Shown here: one piece after another, positions 21,316-32,737 of the stretch | Position numbering within the stretch: the first letter of the stretch is position 1 | How the letters are laid out: each line of letters starts with the position of its first letter | DNA from: Sesamum alatum | Lineage: Eukaryota; Streptophyta; Magnoliopsida; Lamiales; Pedaliaceae | DNA: 64,000 nucleotides | Assembly (NCBI GenBank): GCA_034509735.1 | Contig: JACGWO010000005.1 | Location: forward strand, 12,355,692 to 12,419,691 | Reading direction: 5' to 3' | The notes under the pieces: generated by a model | Seen by the model: the letters and a program-made list of their open reading frames with translations, nothing else | The model's database searches: none | Told to the model about the DNA's origin: nothing | Position numbers and translations under genes: made by a program

Positions 21316-23950
21316 TAGGGTAAATTATGGCTCCCTCTCTTGAGGTTTGGCATAATTATAAATATCCCTTCATTGTTTGAAAAATTACAAATACCCCCCT
21401 AAGGTTTGTAACCGTCTAATAAATAATCCATTTTCATCCATTTTTATGGATGAACTGACTAAAATGCCCTTATGTACTGAATTATTATTTTTTTAATTCT
21501 TAAAATTTTTTTGGACTACAATGCGTAGGGAGATGTTGTTAGAATAGGTGACCAGAAAGCCAATTGGATTGGCGGTTTTGGGAACTATTCGTTAATCTTT
21601 ATTACAACAATATTATCCTGATGAATAGAGTAAGTATTCATCACTGGCACTGTGTTTGCTTGTGCTTACTACTAACATTGAACGGCGTTTCAATGTCACA
21701 ATAAATGCCCACAGACCAATTGGATAACCTATGTAGTTGGGTTGCGCATTGGATGGCGGCTATGAAACCAACTTCTGAGGGTTGGTCTGAAACGTTCCAA
21801 GTCGAGGACCTCGGGACTGGCATCGAGTGTCGTATTGAGACTTGCATTAAGTATTGCATTCACTGGGTGAGAGTCAAGTTTCATCGGCGACAGACGAAGG
21901 TCGTCTATGCAATTTTAGTGGGTTAGTTGACAAGGTGGTCGACTGACTGAACTGACTCGCGGGAATCTTCATATGAAAGTCTTGGAGGCTTAGTCGGTAT
22001 GACTGGAATTCCCAGTTCCGATAGTATGGGATTAGTCCTCGGACATGAGGAATCATGGCAGTAATGTGCATATGAAGACTGTATATTGGATCGGGCGAGA
22101 GGTGATCATTCTGTAAGATGGTCATTATAAGCTTTGTCCAGTGCAGTTGGAGTATGTAGCGAGGACAGTGGATTCCAAGATAGGATCTGTCCCCCGTCAG
22201 TATATGACGGTGATGTCTCCTATGCGCTCTGAGATGCTTTAGACTCTAAAAGTCTATGGTCATAGCAATTGATTCAGTAGGAAAGGGTTTCCTACCTCGA
22301 TCGATAGAGTAAATGCATCTCGAGTATTAAGCATAGATGCCTAGTCAAGGATAGGAACGACGCCCAACTCCATATCCTATACTAAATTTGGGAGACGGTC
22401 GATAGTAGGACCGTACCTATACAGAATTAGTGCCTAAATGTTCACGCCAACATTCACCTAGTCTCTAGTGTCATGGACCATTGCTAGATGGCTACCCATG
22501 GTGACGGGCTCCTATTGGACACGAGTCCAAGTCTAGTTGAGGGTGAACCTAAAGGGTCACACACAAATCACCGAGGAGGTGAAGGAATTTACTTGGAGTC
22601 AATTTCAAAGGATGATAAGTAATTGGATTACTTATGGGATTGTCCATTGGATGGATGGGCCGATATTGTATCGGACCCTCGTTTTATTGGTAAATGAGAT
22701 TTATCGACTAAGTAGAGAATCAAAGCTTGGATCTTTTAATTGGATTAAAATATCAATGGGAATTATTTAATTGGACCATGAATTAAATAGGATTTAATTC
22801 TTGGGCTTAATGCAATTGGATTAAAATAAAATCCGGTCCATTAAATCTTGGCCAAGAGAGGTGTTCATTCCACTTTTGGAATTAGAAGAAGTTGGACTTT
22901 TTCTAAAAGGGGATGGCCGGAAATTAGTTCTGTTAGAAGCACTACAATTGGCCATGAAGGCCTTTGATGACAAGTTGACTTGTCTCTTTTGGAAAGAGAC
23001 AAATCAATTCCAATCAAGCCTCTTTCACGTGGTATAATTAAATCATACCTTATGAAATGGTAGGCTTGATTGATGATTAATGGGGATTGATTGGAATGTA
23101 TCTAGACGTCCTTGGATGAACCTAGATACACTCCAATAATCACATTAATAAAGTATATATATGTTATATACTATCATCAAAGACAAGAGTTTTATTATTC
23201 ATCTTTTTCTAGGAAAAAGATGAACACTCTCTACACACACTCTCAAGCCATTCTCGGCCCTGCTCTCTAAATCCTCTTTGTTGCTTCATTGATTTAGGAT
23301 CAATTGAAGAACAAAGTAAGATCAAGAAGGAACACTAACTTGATAGTGTAATCCCTTCTTTGATTTCATCCTCTAGATCCGTTTTTCTGTAGCAAGAAAA
23401 ACAGATCTCTCCCGGTATGGTGTGGACTACGTTAGAGGATCTCTTTGTTAAGGCCTCGCATGTATGAACGTCGGGAGGAATCAGCATGTGTAGCCGATCG
23501 AAATACAAAATCGAGAAAGGTATTCCAATTTACATTTATGCTCTCGGTTTCTTCTTTATTTTATAGCCACGAACGCTTGTTTATTTTATATGTTTATATT
23601 CTACGTTTATACACCTATAGCCCCGGGAACGTTCAAAGGTACACCCCTTGAACGTGATTTAAATTCTTTTACTCCGCACGTTTTAATCTCCACCGCGCTT
23701 CCGCCGCATTTTCGGGCCGATCCACTTTCCTTCAGATGTTTCTTAAGTTTTTTACACGGAGGAGCAGTAATGCAATTTGTCTCGTTTGATTTTTCTACAA
23801 TTTTAATAAAAAATTCAAGGGCAAAATGATCAATTTTAGGCCTTTGGTTAAAAAATTATGAACCTCGAGGGGTATTTGTAACTTTTCAAACAATGAGGGG
23901 GTATTTATAATTATGTCAAACCTCAGGAGAGGTGGCTGTAATTTACCCTA
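21316..23950. mobile_element. TIR element (about 435 bp) split by a solo LTR
   Basis: The left end TAGGGTAAATTATGGC is the inverted near-copy of the right end (near 23930-23950). The inverted repeat extends at least 80 bp, through the ACCCCTCATTGTTTGAAAA region. Flanking GAATA at 21311-21315 and 23951-23955 is a perfect 5-bp duplication. The second F LTR (near 29285) shows the empty site. Removing the solo LTR and one 5-bp duplicate leaves about 435 bp. There is no coding capacity, so it is a MITE of unassigned superfamily. Confidence 0.87.
21537..23731 (+). mobile_element. Angela-like solo LTR, 2195 bp, in the TIR element
   Basis: It starts TGTTAGAATAGGTGACC and ends ACTTTCCTTCA. Perfect GATGT duplications lie at 21532-21536 and 23732-23736. 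It shares the standard blocks of the family, including a TTGTCTCTTTTGGAAAGAGAC hairpin near 22981-23002. There is no primer site or internal region, so it is a solo LTR. Confidence 0.93.
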
Positions 23951-25018
23951 GAATATAATATAAGACAATCATACATCAATCTTTATAATACATAAAGAAT
24001 CACAAATAAACACATAGCGACAACTTCACAGAGTAGCCACGTAATCCAAATTAGCATTTACAAATACCAGTCAGGTTCACAACAAACAAGTATACTCATA
24101 TATACTTATATATATAGATCTAATTGAGTATATTTATCTCAATCTCAAAACGATTATGGTAGTAGAAGGAGCTGATCAATCCTCTACTTTACCCTCGTGT
24201 CTTATAATTAGTTATAATATGTATAATCAGTAAATCAAGAATATCGTAATTTCTTAATAAAATATTAGTCAATATTCTTACGCTTCTCACTAATCTTTCA
24301 ATATCTTATTCTATTAGAAATTCATATTTTTATTCTATTTTCTTCAACATAAACTAGACTCAATTATTTTATATTGGTATATATCTTACTATATGAAAAT
24401 CAGTGTTAATAGTTCTAAAAATTTCCCTTTCCGCCTTGAACTTGCTAATCCACCTAACATGAGCATTGCTCACTAATTAAATCACAATTTTAAATATAAT
24501 TATCTAATTTAAAACTATTTTATTATGATAAAATAGATATCCTAGGCTTTTCAATGATGTATAACTTGTATATTAAATATAGGAATTAATTTTGTTAAAA
24601 AAGAACCCTGATACTTCTGCGTATGCTTTCCTTGACAGAATCACCGTACCTACTTCTAAATTTCCCCAGCCAAAAATACAACTCCTACAGGAATCTTTCT
24701 TACTCAAAATACTCTAATAAGTCTCTAGTTTTATTCAAAATATGAATCATATGAATTGGATTAATATATAAATAGTTATTCAGAGGTTAGTACGACCTGA
24801 TTTAAACTGTAACACATTTGTGGATTCTACTTTATATCTCTCTAAAAAATCATATACTTCTTTAAAAAATTATAATAATCTCCTAATATAGTATTACGTG
24901 TGTCTAATTTCAGTTTCTACAAGAAACATATAATTTGAACCATACTATTATAATAATTTCCTACTATAGTATTACATGTGTGTAATTTTAATTTCCACCA
25001 GAGCCATATAATTTGAAC

Positions 25019-25276
25019 AGGGAAAAATGCAATTACCCCCTTGTGATATGCAAAATGCGCAAAAAAAATTCTCTGTGAAAATATAAATAGCAATTTACCC
25101 CCTGTATTTTTAAAAAAGAGAGCAAAATACCCCCTAAAAATGGAGCAAAAAACCACCGGTAAGGGAGTTGTTTGCTGCATTTTGAATAACACAGGAGAGT
25201 AAATTGCTAGTTATTTTTTCACAGGGGGATAATTGCTCTTTTTTGTTAACACAGGGGGACAAATTGCATTTAACCC
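25019..25276. mobile_element. MITE with 9-bp target duplication (Mutator-like?), 258 bp
   Basis: The ends are inverted relatives: AGGGAAAAATGCAATTACCC on the left and AAATTGCATTTAACCC on the right. AATTTGAAC flanks it at 25010-25018 and 25277-25285, a perfect 9-bp duplication. Nine bases is the usual duplication length of Mutator-like elements. The corresponding place in the other F LTR (near 35775) is empty. There is no coding capacity. Confidence 0.85.
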
Positions 25277-26358
25277 AATTTGAACCATAATTTCTCGAGT
25301 TATAAGGCTTTTAATACATTTGGCCGGGATTAACGTAAAAATAGGGCAACACAATGTTTACCTAATTTTACCCATTCAAACGAATAGTTTTGCTTCTTCT
25401 CAAATCTAAAACATTTTAGTAGACATTCTAAAGTTTTCATTAATACAATAATAACTAAATTTGGATCAGTGTGGATCAAGAAATTCAAGAATTACAGAGC
25501 ATGCGCCGCATAGAAAAATTTTGCTTTAGCTGAACCTTTTTAATAATGCAATACTTCTCAATTATAATTTTCTAATATTTCTATTATTTTGTCATCAATC
25601 CCTCGCTATTATAGTGATTCATTAATTACCCGTACAACATAATTAAATATCTAGTTAATAAATCCGGTTAAAGTGAATAGATAAATTATAACAATGACTA
25701 AATCCATTAAATCAAATAATTTAATTACTTGGCAATAATGACCCTGATTCAAATTCCATGTTTATCCCATCACGAATTTATAAATAATTAAACTCATGAA
25801 ATTTTTCGATAAAACATATAGTATAAATGACATTTAATAAATATATTAATTATATAATATAATTATAAAAATTTAATAATAATTTAAATCAAACCATTTT
25901 TTTTAAGGAAGACGTAAGCCAAACACCTTCTTTGTGTGTTGTGTGTGTTCCTGCCCGGTTACAAAAGCCTCTCATCATTATATATATATATATATGTATT
26001 TCTATTTTTATTGTTTTGTTTTATATTGTTGTTTTTTATTATTATTTCATGTGGTGGTGCCATGCACCACATGTCTCATTCTCTTCAAGTTGGTGGCAGC
26101 CCACCCACGTGCCTCCAACCCAAATTTTGGACCCCTTTTTCTTTCAATAACCTTGGTTAAATTACAATTTGGTCCTTAAGTTTTTTAAAGTTTATATAAT
26201 TCACCCCTCGAGACTTCTAAAGTTCCAAACAAGTCCCCCAAATTAATAATATATATTTTAGTTTTAACCTATAATATATTTTTTTTATTACATTTAAAAT
26301 TTCTTTCGAATCTACCAATTAGCCTCACCATTATATATAGAAATTCATGGATGTTACA

Positions 26359-28566
26359 ATTCTCCCCTCCTAATAAAAATTTCGTCCTCGAAATTTAGTT
26401 AACTTACCCACTTATTGAATAAATATGGGTATTTTTCTTTCATCTCTCCTCAACCTCCCAAGTTGCTTATTTGGAAAGTGATGACTCTACTTTACTTTTA
26501 CCATGGGTATCTCTTTATTTTTTTTATTATTTTTGGTTTCTTTTACGTTCATATTCAAGATCTCTTTTACCATGCATTCTGTAATTTTTTCCAAAAGTGT
26601 GAAGTAAATCAAGGATCTTTACCAAATACTATATAAATAGGCACACTATGAAATCATACAATTTATTATTAGCACAACTCAACTAATCTATCCAAAGCAT
26701 CACTTTGTTGTATAGGTAAGAAGTGAGCTAATGTAGTCAATCTATTCACAATTACCCAAGTAGCATCATTTTCTGAGTATACGTGGCAACCCAATGAAAA
26801 AATTCGTAGGGATCTCATCCTATTTTTGTTTAAGTATGGATAAATGTTAAAGCTTACATATTGGTGTTTGATGTTCTGGTTATCCATATATATATTTATT
26901 TTTTTCACATAGTCAATACAACACCTGTTATATAAGTCTATTTCCACATTTCAGATACACAAGACCTCCAAATACTTCTTTTCAGATTGACCACCAATAT
27001 TCAACCCGAACTTTTCATATTATCACAACCTGAAGGAAACTATCACAACATGATCAATGACATAGTTTCTCAGCTCAGTACTCCAATTGTAATAAATTTC
27101 ATACTGGTCGGCCGCCCCACAGTGAACTATAACAATTTAGTACTGAAAAACCCAAAGTCCCAAAGTAACTTAGGCTTTCAAACCTCTCATCTAATCCATT
27201 ATACCTTTATTTGCTGAGAAGTCAAGCATTTAATCACAACTTCTGCCACATTCGTTTTTGTCGTCTATTACTAGTTGTAGGATTCTAGATTCCTATACAT
27301 TTTTAAAGTACCAAAGATGCATCACATACAGTATATTGTACACTTCATACATGATCTCCTCGTGTAATCCCTCCATATCATGTACACAACCTCGCCTCGC
27401 ATTCACTATCACTTCACATGTCCCTATTAGAAAAAATTAGGTTCTTACTCTAGTCTATTTTCTCTAACATTAGTAATAAAAAATGATCCAACTGGACCAT
27501 AATAGTTTCGTCACTACTTATTTCTACCAACTATTAAGATTCAGGATATTCTTCCCAACATATAAAAGCATACAACACATTATTTGAGTGCACTAATCTT
27601 GTCCCAAGATATGACAATAATATTATATTGAACCAACCCACTTTATTATTTCCTTTCCTACACACCAAGACTTGTCCAAGAACAAAGACTCTATTAATCA
27701 GCTTTAAACTCAACATTTGTCTTTTTTTTTTCTTCCTTATATGTCATCAATATAATTTCACCAAACCGATCATCTCTAACCCAAATATCTGTTGTATAGT
27801 ATTACAAAACTTATTGAGCACCAACTATATCATCTCACCATCTAATAAGCACTATAGAAGTTTAAATCATTTCGTACGACATCCTGATAATATTATTTAC
27901 ATAAAACTTAGTTGATAAACAGTTAATCCCAATACACCTATTACTTATCACTTCTGTCAACTTATGACTCGCCAAATTAGCTAAAAACGCTTGAACTCTT
28001 CCTACTCAAGGCATCTGCTACTACATTTGCCTTTCCCAGATAACCATGAGTATAGTATAATGATAATCCTTTAATTATTCTGTTAACCTCCTTTATCTTA
28101 AATTCAACTACATCTGATTCAAAATATATTTCAAAGTCTTATGATCATTGAAAATTTGAATTCTTCACTAAACCAATAGTTTTCTCCGAATCTTCAATGC
28201 ATGTATAACTACTGCTAACTCTAAGTCATGCAGGTGGTAATTTAACTAGTGGATCCTTAATCAACGAAATGCATACAAGATCACCTTCCTATTTTGCATT
28301 AATACACACCTTAAACCTTATTTTGAAGCATGTGTATATCCCATGTCTCCACCACTACTACAGAGTTGAACTAAAATTAGAGATCACGTCAACCTCTTCT
28401 TTAATTCATCAAAATTTTGTTGACACTATTCAGACCAGTCAAACTCATTTCCTTAATAACTTTGTCAAAAGATCGAAATTATGGAGAACTCTTAACAAAT
28501 ATCCTAGAACACCCAACTAATTTTAAAAAACTTTGAACTTCAGTCCCATATTTCTATATTCTCCAA
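26359..28566 (-). pseudogene. Remnant of gypsy pol of element F
   Basis: The polypurine tract (26361-26369, CTCCCCTCC on plus) adjoins the LTR. The minus strand near 26669-26770 reads DATWVIVNRLTTLAHFLPI, a gypsy integrase motif. Near 28000-28030 it reads KANVVADALSRK, the end of gypsy RNase H, and near 28430-28540 it has an RT/RNase H joint-like stretch. The order RT, RNase H, integrase on the minus strand is Ty3/gypsy. Stops and frameshifts are everywhere, and gag, protease and most of RT are gone. No plus-strand frame here is a gene. Confidence 0.7.
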
Positions 28567-28840
28567 ACTGTTGCCCCACCTAATAGAATTAGCAGCACGA
28601 CTTATGACCCAATTCGGCTAGTCTGATTTATATCCTGAAAAATATAAGGCAAGAGATGAGTTGCCTACCCAATAAGTATATCCAATCAGCCTATATATAT
28701 GCATCGACACATGCCATGCCACAAACCAATGAATTTTCAATATATATAATCACAAAAAATCTATAAAGTAATCAATACCACAATCATGCATCAATCGACA
28801 CAATATTTGAAATCACAATTTTATTTTCTTAGGACCCTGC

Positions 28841-28936
28841 TTACTCTAACTGGAGTACATCAGTCAATGGTGTTACTCTAACTGGAGTACATCAGTCAAT
28901 GGTGTTACTTTAACTGGAGTACATCAGTCAATGGTG
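28841..28936. repeat. 32-bp tandem triplication in the F 5' LTR
   Basis: Three copies start at 28841, 28873 and 28905, each containing AACTGGAGTACATCAGTCAA. The other LTR copies (near 20950, 9605 and 11470) have one unit. Confidence 0.95.
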
Positions 28937-30214
28937 TTGCCAGCCGTATCGTCTCAATCAATGTCATATCATATATCGAATGTAATATTTCCACACTATC
29001 TCAGTGTGAAGCAATATCAACACATGACATCAAAATGAACATGGTATCCCCACACAACCCCAGTGTGTAGCTATCAGCACAGGATATTCCCAGCTACTCG
29101 GAATACCCCAGTACTCTACGCGCCTGGTACATAGATTATATTAATTTTTCTCATATCACATCATCATCAATCACATCATCATAAACCATTAACTATGTTC
29201 CTAATTAGGTAAGCCATCTCTTTATCTCAATTTAACGATATACTCATAATTGATTTCTTTTCGTTCAACTCCATGCAACAATAGAATATAATATAAGACA
29301 ATCATCCGTCAATCTTTATAATACACAAAGAATCACGAATAAACACATAACGATAATTTCAAAGAATAACCACGTAATCCAAATAAGCATGTACAAATAC
29401 CAGTCAGGTTTACAACAAACAAGTATACTCATATATGCTTATATATATAGATCCAATTAACTATACTTACCTCAATCTCAAAACGATTATGGTATTAGAA
29501 AGTGCTGACAAATCCTATAGTTTATCCTAATGTCTTACAATAAGTTATAATATGTATAATCAATAAATCGAGAATGTCTTAATTTCTTAATAAAATATTA
29601 TACAATATTCTTACTTTTCTCACTAATCTTTCATATCTTATTCTATTAAAAATTTAGATTTTTAATCTGTTTTTTTGTTCATAAACTAGACTAAATTATT
29701 TTTATATTGGTATACATCTTGAAAACCAGTGTTAATAGTTCTACAAATTTCCCTTTCCACCTTGAACTTGCTAATTCACCTAATATGAGCATTGCTCACT
29801 AATTAAATCATAATCTTAAATATAATTATTGAATTTAAAACTATTTTATTATTATTAAGTAGATATCCTAAGATTTTCAATAATGTATAATTTGTATATT
29901 AAATATAGGAATTAATTTTGTTAAAAAAGAACCATTATACTCCTGTGTATGCTTTTTTTGACAGAATCACCGTACCTACTTGCAAATTTTTCCCAGCTAA
30001 AAGTACAACTCCTACAGGTGTTATTCTTACTCAAACTACTCTCATAAGTTTGTAGTTTTATTCAAAATAAGAATCATATGAATTGGATTCATATATAAAT
30101 AGTTATTCCGAGATTAGTACAGCCTGATCGAAACTGTAACAGATTTGTGGATTCTACTTTAAAATTCTCTAAAAAATCATATACTTCTTCAAAAAATTAT
30201 AATAATCTCCTAAT

Positions 30215-30410
30215 TTTTATAAAATGATCAAAGAGAAATAGTAAATATAGAATATCATAAACTTTCACTGTATATTCATATATTTTTAAGAACACGGTAC
30301 ATCCACTATTTATATAATTACTAAGTAGCATTGTATTAATAACATCATTAATACTTTTACATTAATTGAAATGAAACATAATGGTCATTCATTATGCTAT
30401 GTTTACAACA
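30215..30410 (-). repeat. 3' LTR of the young copia element
   Basis: The element-sense start is TGTTGTAAACATAGC. Its far end reads TTATAAAA, which is not the usual CA. Both LTR copies agree, and the CTAAT duplication fixes the boundary. Confidence 0.93.
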
Positions 30411-30709
30411 CTCCCCCTTGAATGATCATTTGTGAAGAATGTGCCTCATTAAAACCTTGTCAAGGAAAAACCCAATGGGATAAAATCCTTTAACTAAGGA
30501 AAAAGAGTACAACATTCTTTAAAATACTTCGGGATTCAAAATGTTACTTCATAAGGATACTTCTGGATCCATATTTGAATACTTCGGAATTCAAATATAT
30601 CGAATTGCCTCATTAAAACCTTGCGAAAGAAAAACCAGATGGGAAAGAACTTAAGCGAAGGAAAAGAGTACAATATGTATGTGTCTCCCCCTCAAAAGTA
30701 TAAGCATTC
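30411..30709 (-). promoter_or_regulatory. 3' untranslated region with two polypurine-type tracts
   Basis: CTCCCCCTTGA adjoins the 3' LTR and is the polypurine tract in reverse complement. A second similar run, TCTCCCCCTCA, lies at about 30685-30696. Between them a block beginning GCCTCATTAAAACCTTG occurs twice (30443 and 30607, spacing 164), so the 3' region is partly duplicated. Confidence 0.75.
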
Positions 30710-32614
30710 TCACTGGATATCCTTTTGACGACGCATTCCAATGTCATGGATTATTTTCTTAAATGTTGTTGTAGGTAAGGCCTTGGTAAATAAATCTGCC
30801 AAATTTTCACTTGACCTTATTTGCTTGACATCGATTTCACCTTTCTTCTGGAGCTCGTGTGTATAAAAGAACTTTGGTGAAATGTGCTTCGTCCTATCTC
30901 CTTTAATATAACCTCCTCGTATTTGAGTGATGCACGCAGCATTATCTTCATAGAGTACTGTTGGATCATCTTCAATTAGTAATCCACATTTTTCTTTGAT
31001 ATGTTTGATAACTGATCTCAACCAAACACATTCTCTACTTGCTTCATGAATTGCAATTATTTCTGAATGATTTGAAGATGTAGCCACCAATGTCTGTTTA
31101 ACTGATCTCCATGAGATAGCAGTACCTCCATATGTAAACAGATAACCAGTTTGTGATCTCCCTTTATGTGGATCAGATAGATAGCCTGCGTCTGCATACC
31201 CAATTAACTGAGAACTTGATCCGTATGGGTAGAACAATCCCATATCAATTGTTCCACGGAGATAGCGAAGAATATGTTTGATTCCGTTCCAATGTCTTCG
31301 AGTAGGATTGGAGCTATACCTTGCCAGTAAGTTGACTGCAAAAGATATATCAGGTCTTGTACAATTTGCAAGATACATAAGTGCTCCTATAGCACTTAGA
31401 TATGGTACTTCAGGACCAAGAATGTTTTCATCTTCTTCAGGAGGACGAAATGGATCATTTTTCACATCAAGTGATCGAACAACCATAGGAGTACTCAAGG
31501 GATGAGCATAATCCATGTGAAACTGCTTCAGGACTTTCTGCGTGTAAGTGGATTGGTGAACGAAAATACCTTGTGACATGTGTTCAATCTGTAATCCAAG
31601 ACAAAACTTAGTTTTTCCAAGGTCTTTCATTTCAAATTGTACTTTAAGAGCACTTGCAGTTTTGGTGAGCTCTGCTGGAGTCTCAATAAGATTCAAATCA
31701 TCAACATATACTGCAACTATAGCAAATCCGGTTGTTGATTTTTTAATAAAAATACATGGGCAGATTTCATTGTTTTCATATCCCTCTTTGAGAAGGTATT
31801 CACTCAGATGATTATACCACATGCGACCAGATTGCTTTAATCCATATAAAGATCTTTGTAACTTAATAGAATAAACACTTCTGAGTTTATTGTTATATGC
31901 TTCCGGCATCTTGAGTCCTTCTGGGACTTTCATATAAATATCTCTGTCTAGTGATCCATACAAATATGCAGTAACAACATCCATCAACCGCATTTCCAGT
32001 CCTTGTACAACCACTAAACTAATCAAGAATCTAAAAGTAATTGTATCCATAACGGGAGCATATGTCTCCTCGTAATCAATTCCAGGTTTCTGCGAGAAAC
32101 CTTGTGCAACTAATCGTGCTTTGTATCTCACGATTTCATTTTTTTCATTTCTTTTTCTGACAAATACCCACTTATATCCAACAGGCATAACACCTTTAGG
32201 TGTTTGGACTACAGGTCCAAATACTTCCCGTTTTGCAAGCGAGTCCAGCTCTGCTTGAATTGCTTCTTTCCACATTGGCCAATCATTTCTCCGTTGGCAT
32301 TCATCGACGGTTTGTGGTTCAATTTCATTATCACTGCTGGTGATATCAAAAGCAATTTTGAATGCAAATACGTTATCGATAACGATTTTGTTTCTGTCCA
32401 ATATTTCTCCTGATTGTGAATAATGTATTGAGATCTCATTATTTCCAGGTACCTCGTTCTCTTCAGGAGTATATAGTTCCTCTTCAAGGGGATCATACTC
32501 CTCTTTAGGAGGATTACTATCAAGAGTAAATTTGGACATTAATTTCATTGCATGTTCTGTGGGTGTGGCCTCTTCAGGAGCTTTATCTGATTCTTCAGGA
32601 ACTTTAGTTTGCAT
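30710..32614 (-). CDS. Copia reverse transcriptase and RNase H (pol, 3' part)
   Basis: This 634-residue frame encodes the polymerase and RNase H of the young copia element. The RT begins around residue 105 (RNDWPMWKEAIQAELDSLAK, YKWVFVRKRN, YKARLVAQGFSQ). It includes DVVTAYLYGSLD and the intact catalytic box YVDD (31697-31708). RNase H follows, with GYADAGYLSD, SSNHSEIIAIHEA and the closing NLADLFTKALP. The product would work in a cytoplasmic virus-like particle on element RNA. The listed Met is unlikely to be the true start. The upstream minus-strand sequence reads LKRGRPVGAKDK in the same frame, so pol was one long frame now shifted near 32655. Confidence 0.93.
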   Translation of the reverse strand: MQTKVPEESDKAPEEATPTEHAMKLMSKFTLDSNPPKEEYDPLEEELYTPEENEVPGNNEISIHYSQSGEILDRNKIVIDNVFAFKIAFDITSSDNEIEPQTVDECQRRNDWPMWKEAIQAELDSLAKREVFGPVVQTPKGVMPVGYKWVFVRKRNEKNEIVRYKARLVAQGFSQKPGIDYEETYAPVMDTITFRFLISLVVVQGLEMRLMDVVTAYLYGSLDRDIYMKVPEGLKMPEAYNNKLRSVYSIKLQRSLYGLKQSGRMWYNHLSEYLLKEGYENNEICPCIFIKKSTTGFAIVAVYVDDLNLIETPAELTKTASALKVQFEMKDLGKTKFCLGLQIEHMSQGIFVHQSTYTQKVLKQFHMDYAHPLSTPMVVRSLDVKNDPFRPPEEDENILGPEVPYLSAIGALMYLANCTRPDISFAVNLLARYSSNPTRRHWNGIKHILRYLRGTIDMGLFYPYGSSSQLIGYADAGYLSDPHKGRSQTGYLFTYGGTAISWRSVKQTLVATSSNHSEIIAIHEASRECVWLRSVIKHIKEKCGLLIEDDPTVLYEDNAACITQIRGGYIKGDRTKHISPKFFYTHELQKKGEIDVKQIRSSENLADLFTKALPTTTFKKIIHDIGMRRQKDIQ

Positions 32615-32737
32615 TTTTCTCTTTCGAGGAGTTTTATCTTTTGCACCGACTGGCCTTCCACGCTTCAGGGTGGTAAGGACTCATTAGCTGCTAGATTGAT
32701 TTTTGATCCTTCAGGGATTTCAATCCTTGCAGGTGCA

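Larger units (their letters stand above)
20537..26358 (-). repeat. 3' LTR of F, interrupted
   Basis: It starts TGTAGCACCCC and ends GGATGTTACA on the plus strand. The TIR element at 21316-23950 and the MITE at 25019-25276 interrupt it. Without them and their duplicates it is about 2.9 kb, near the size of the solo LTR at 10966 without its CACTA MITE. An imperfect local duplication lies at about 24885-25018. Confidence 0.8.

Noticed and set aside
25932..26179. Three overlapping frames with hydrophobic runs
   Set aside because: They lie in the F LTR over a TA microsatellite. The matching part of the other LTR does not keep them.
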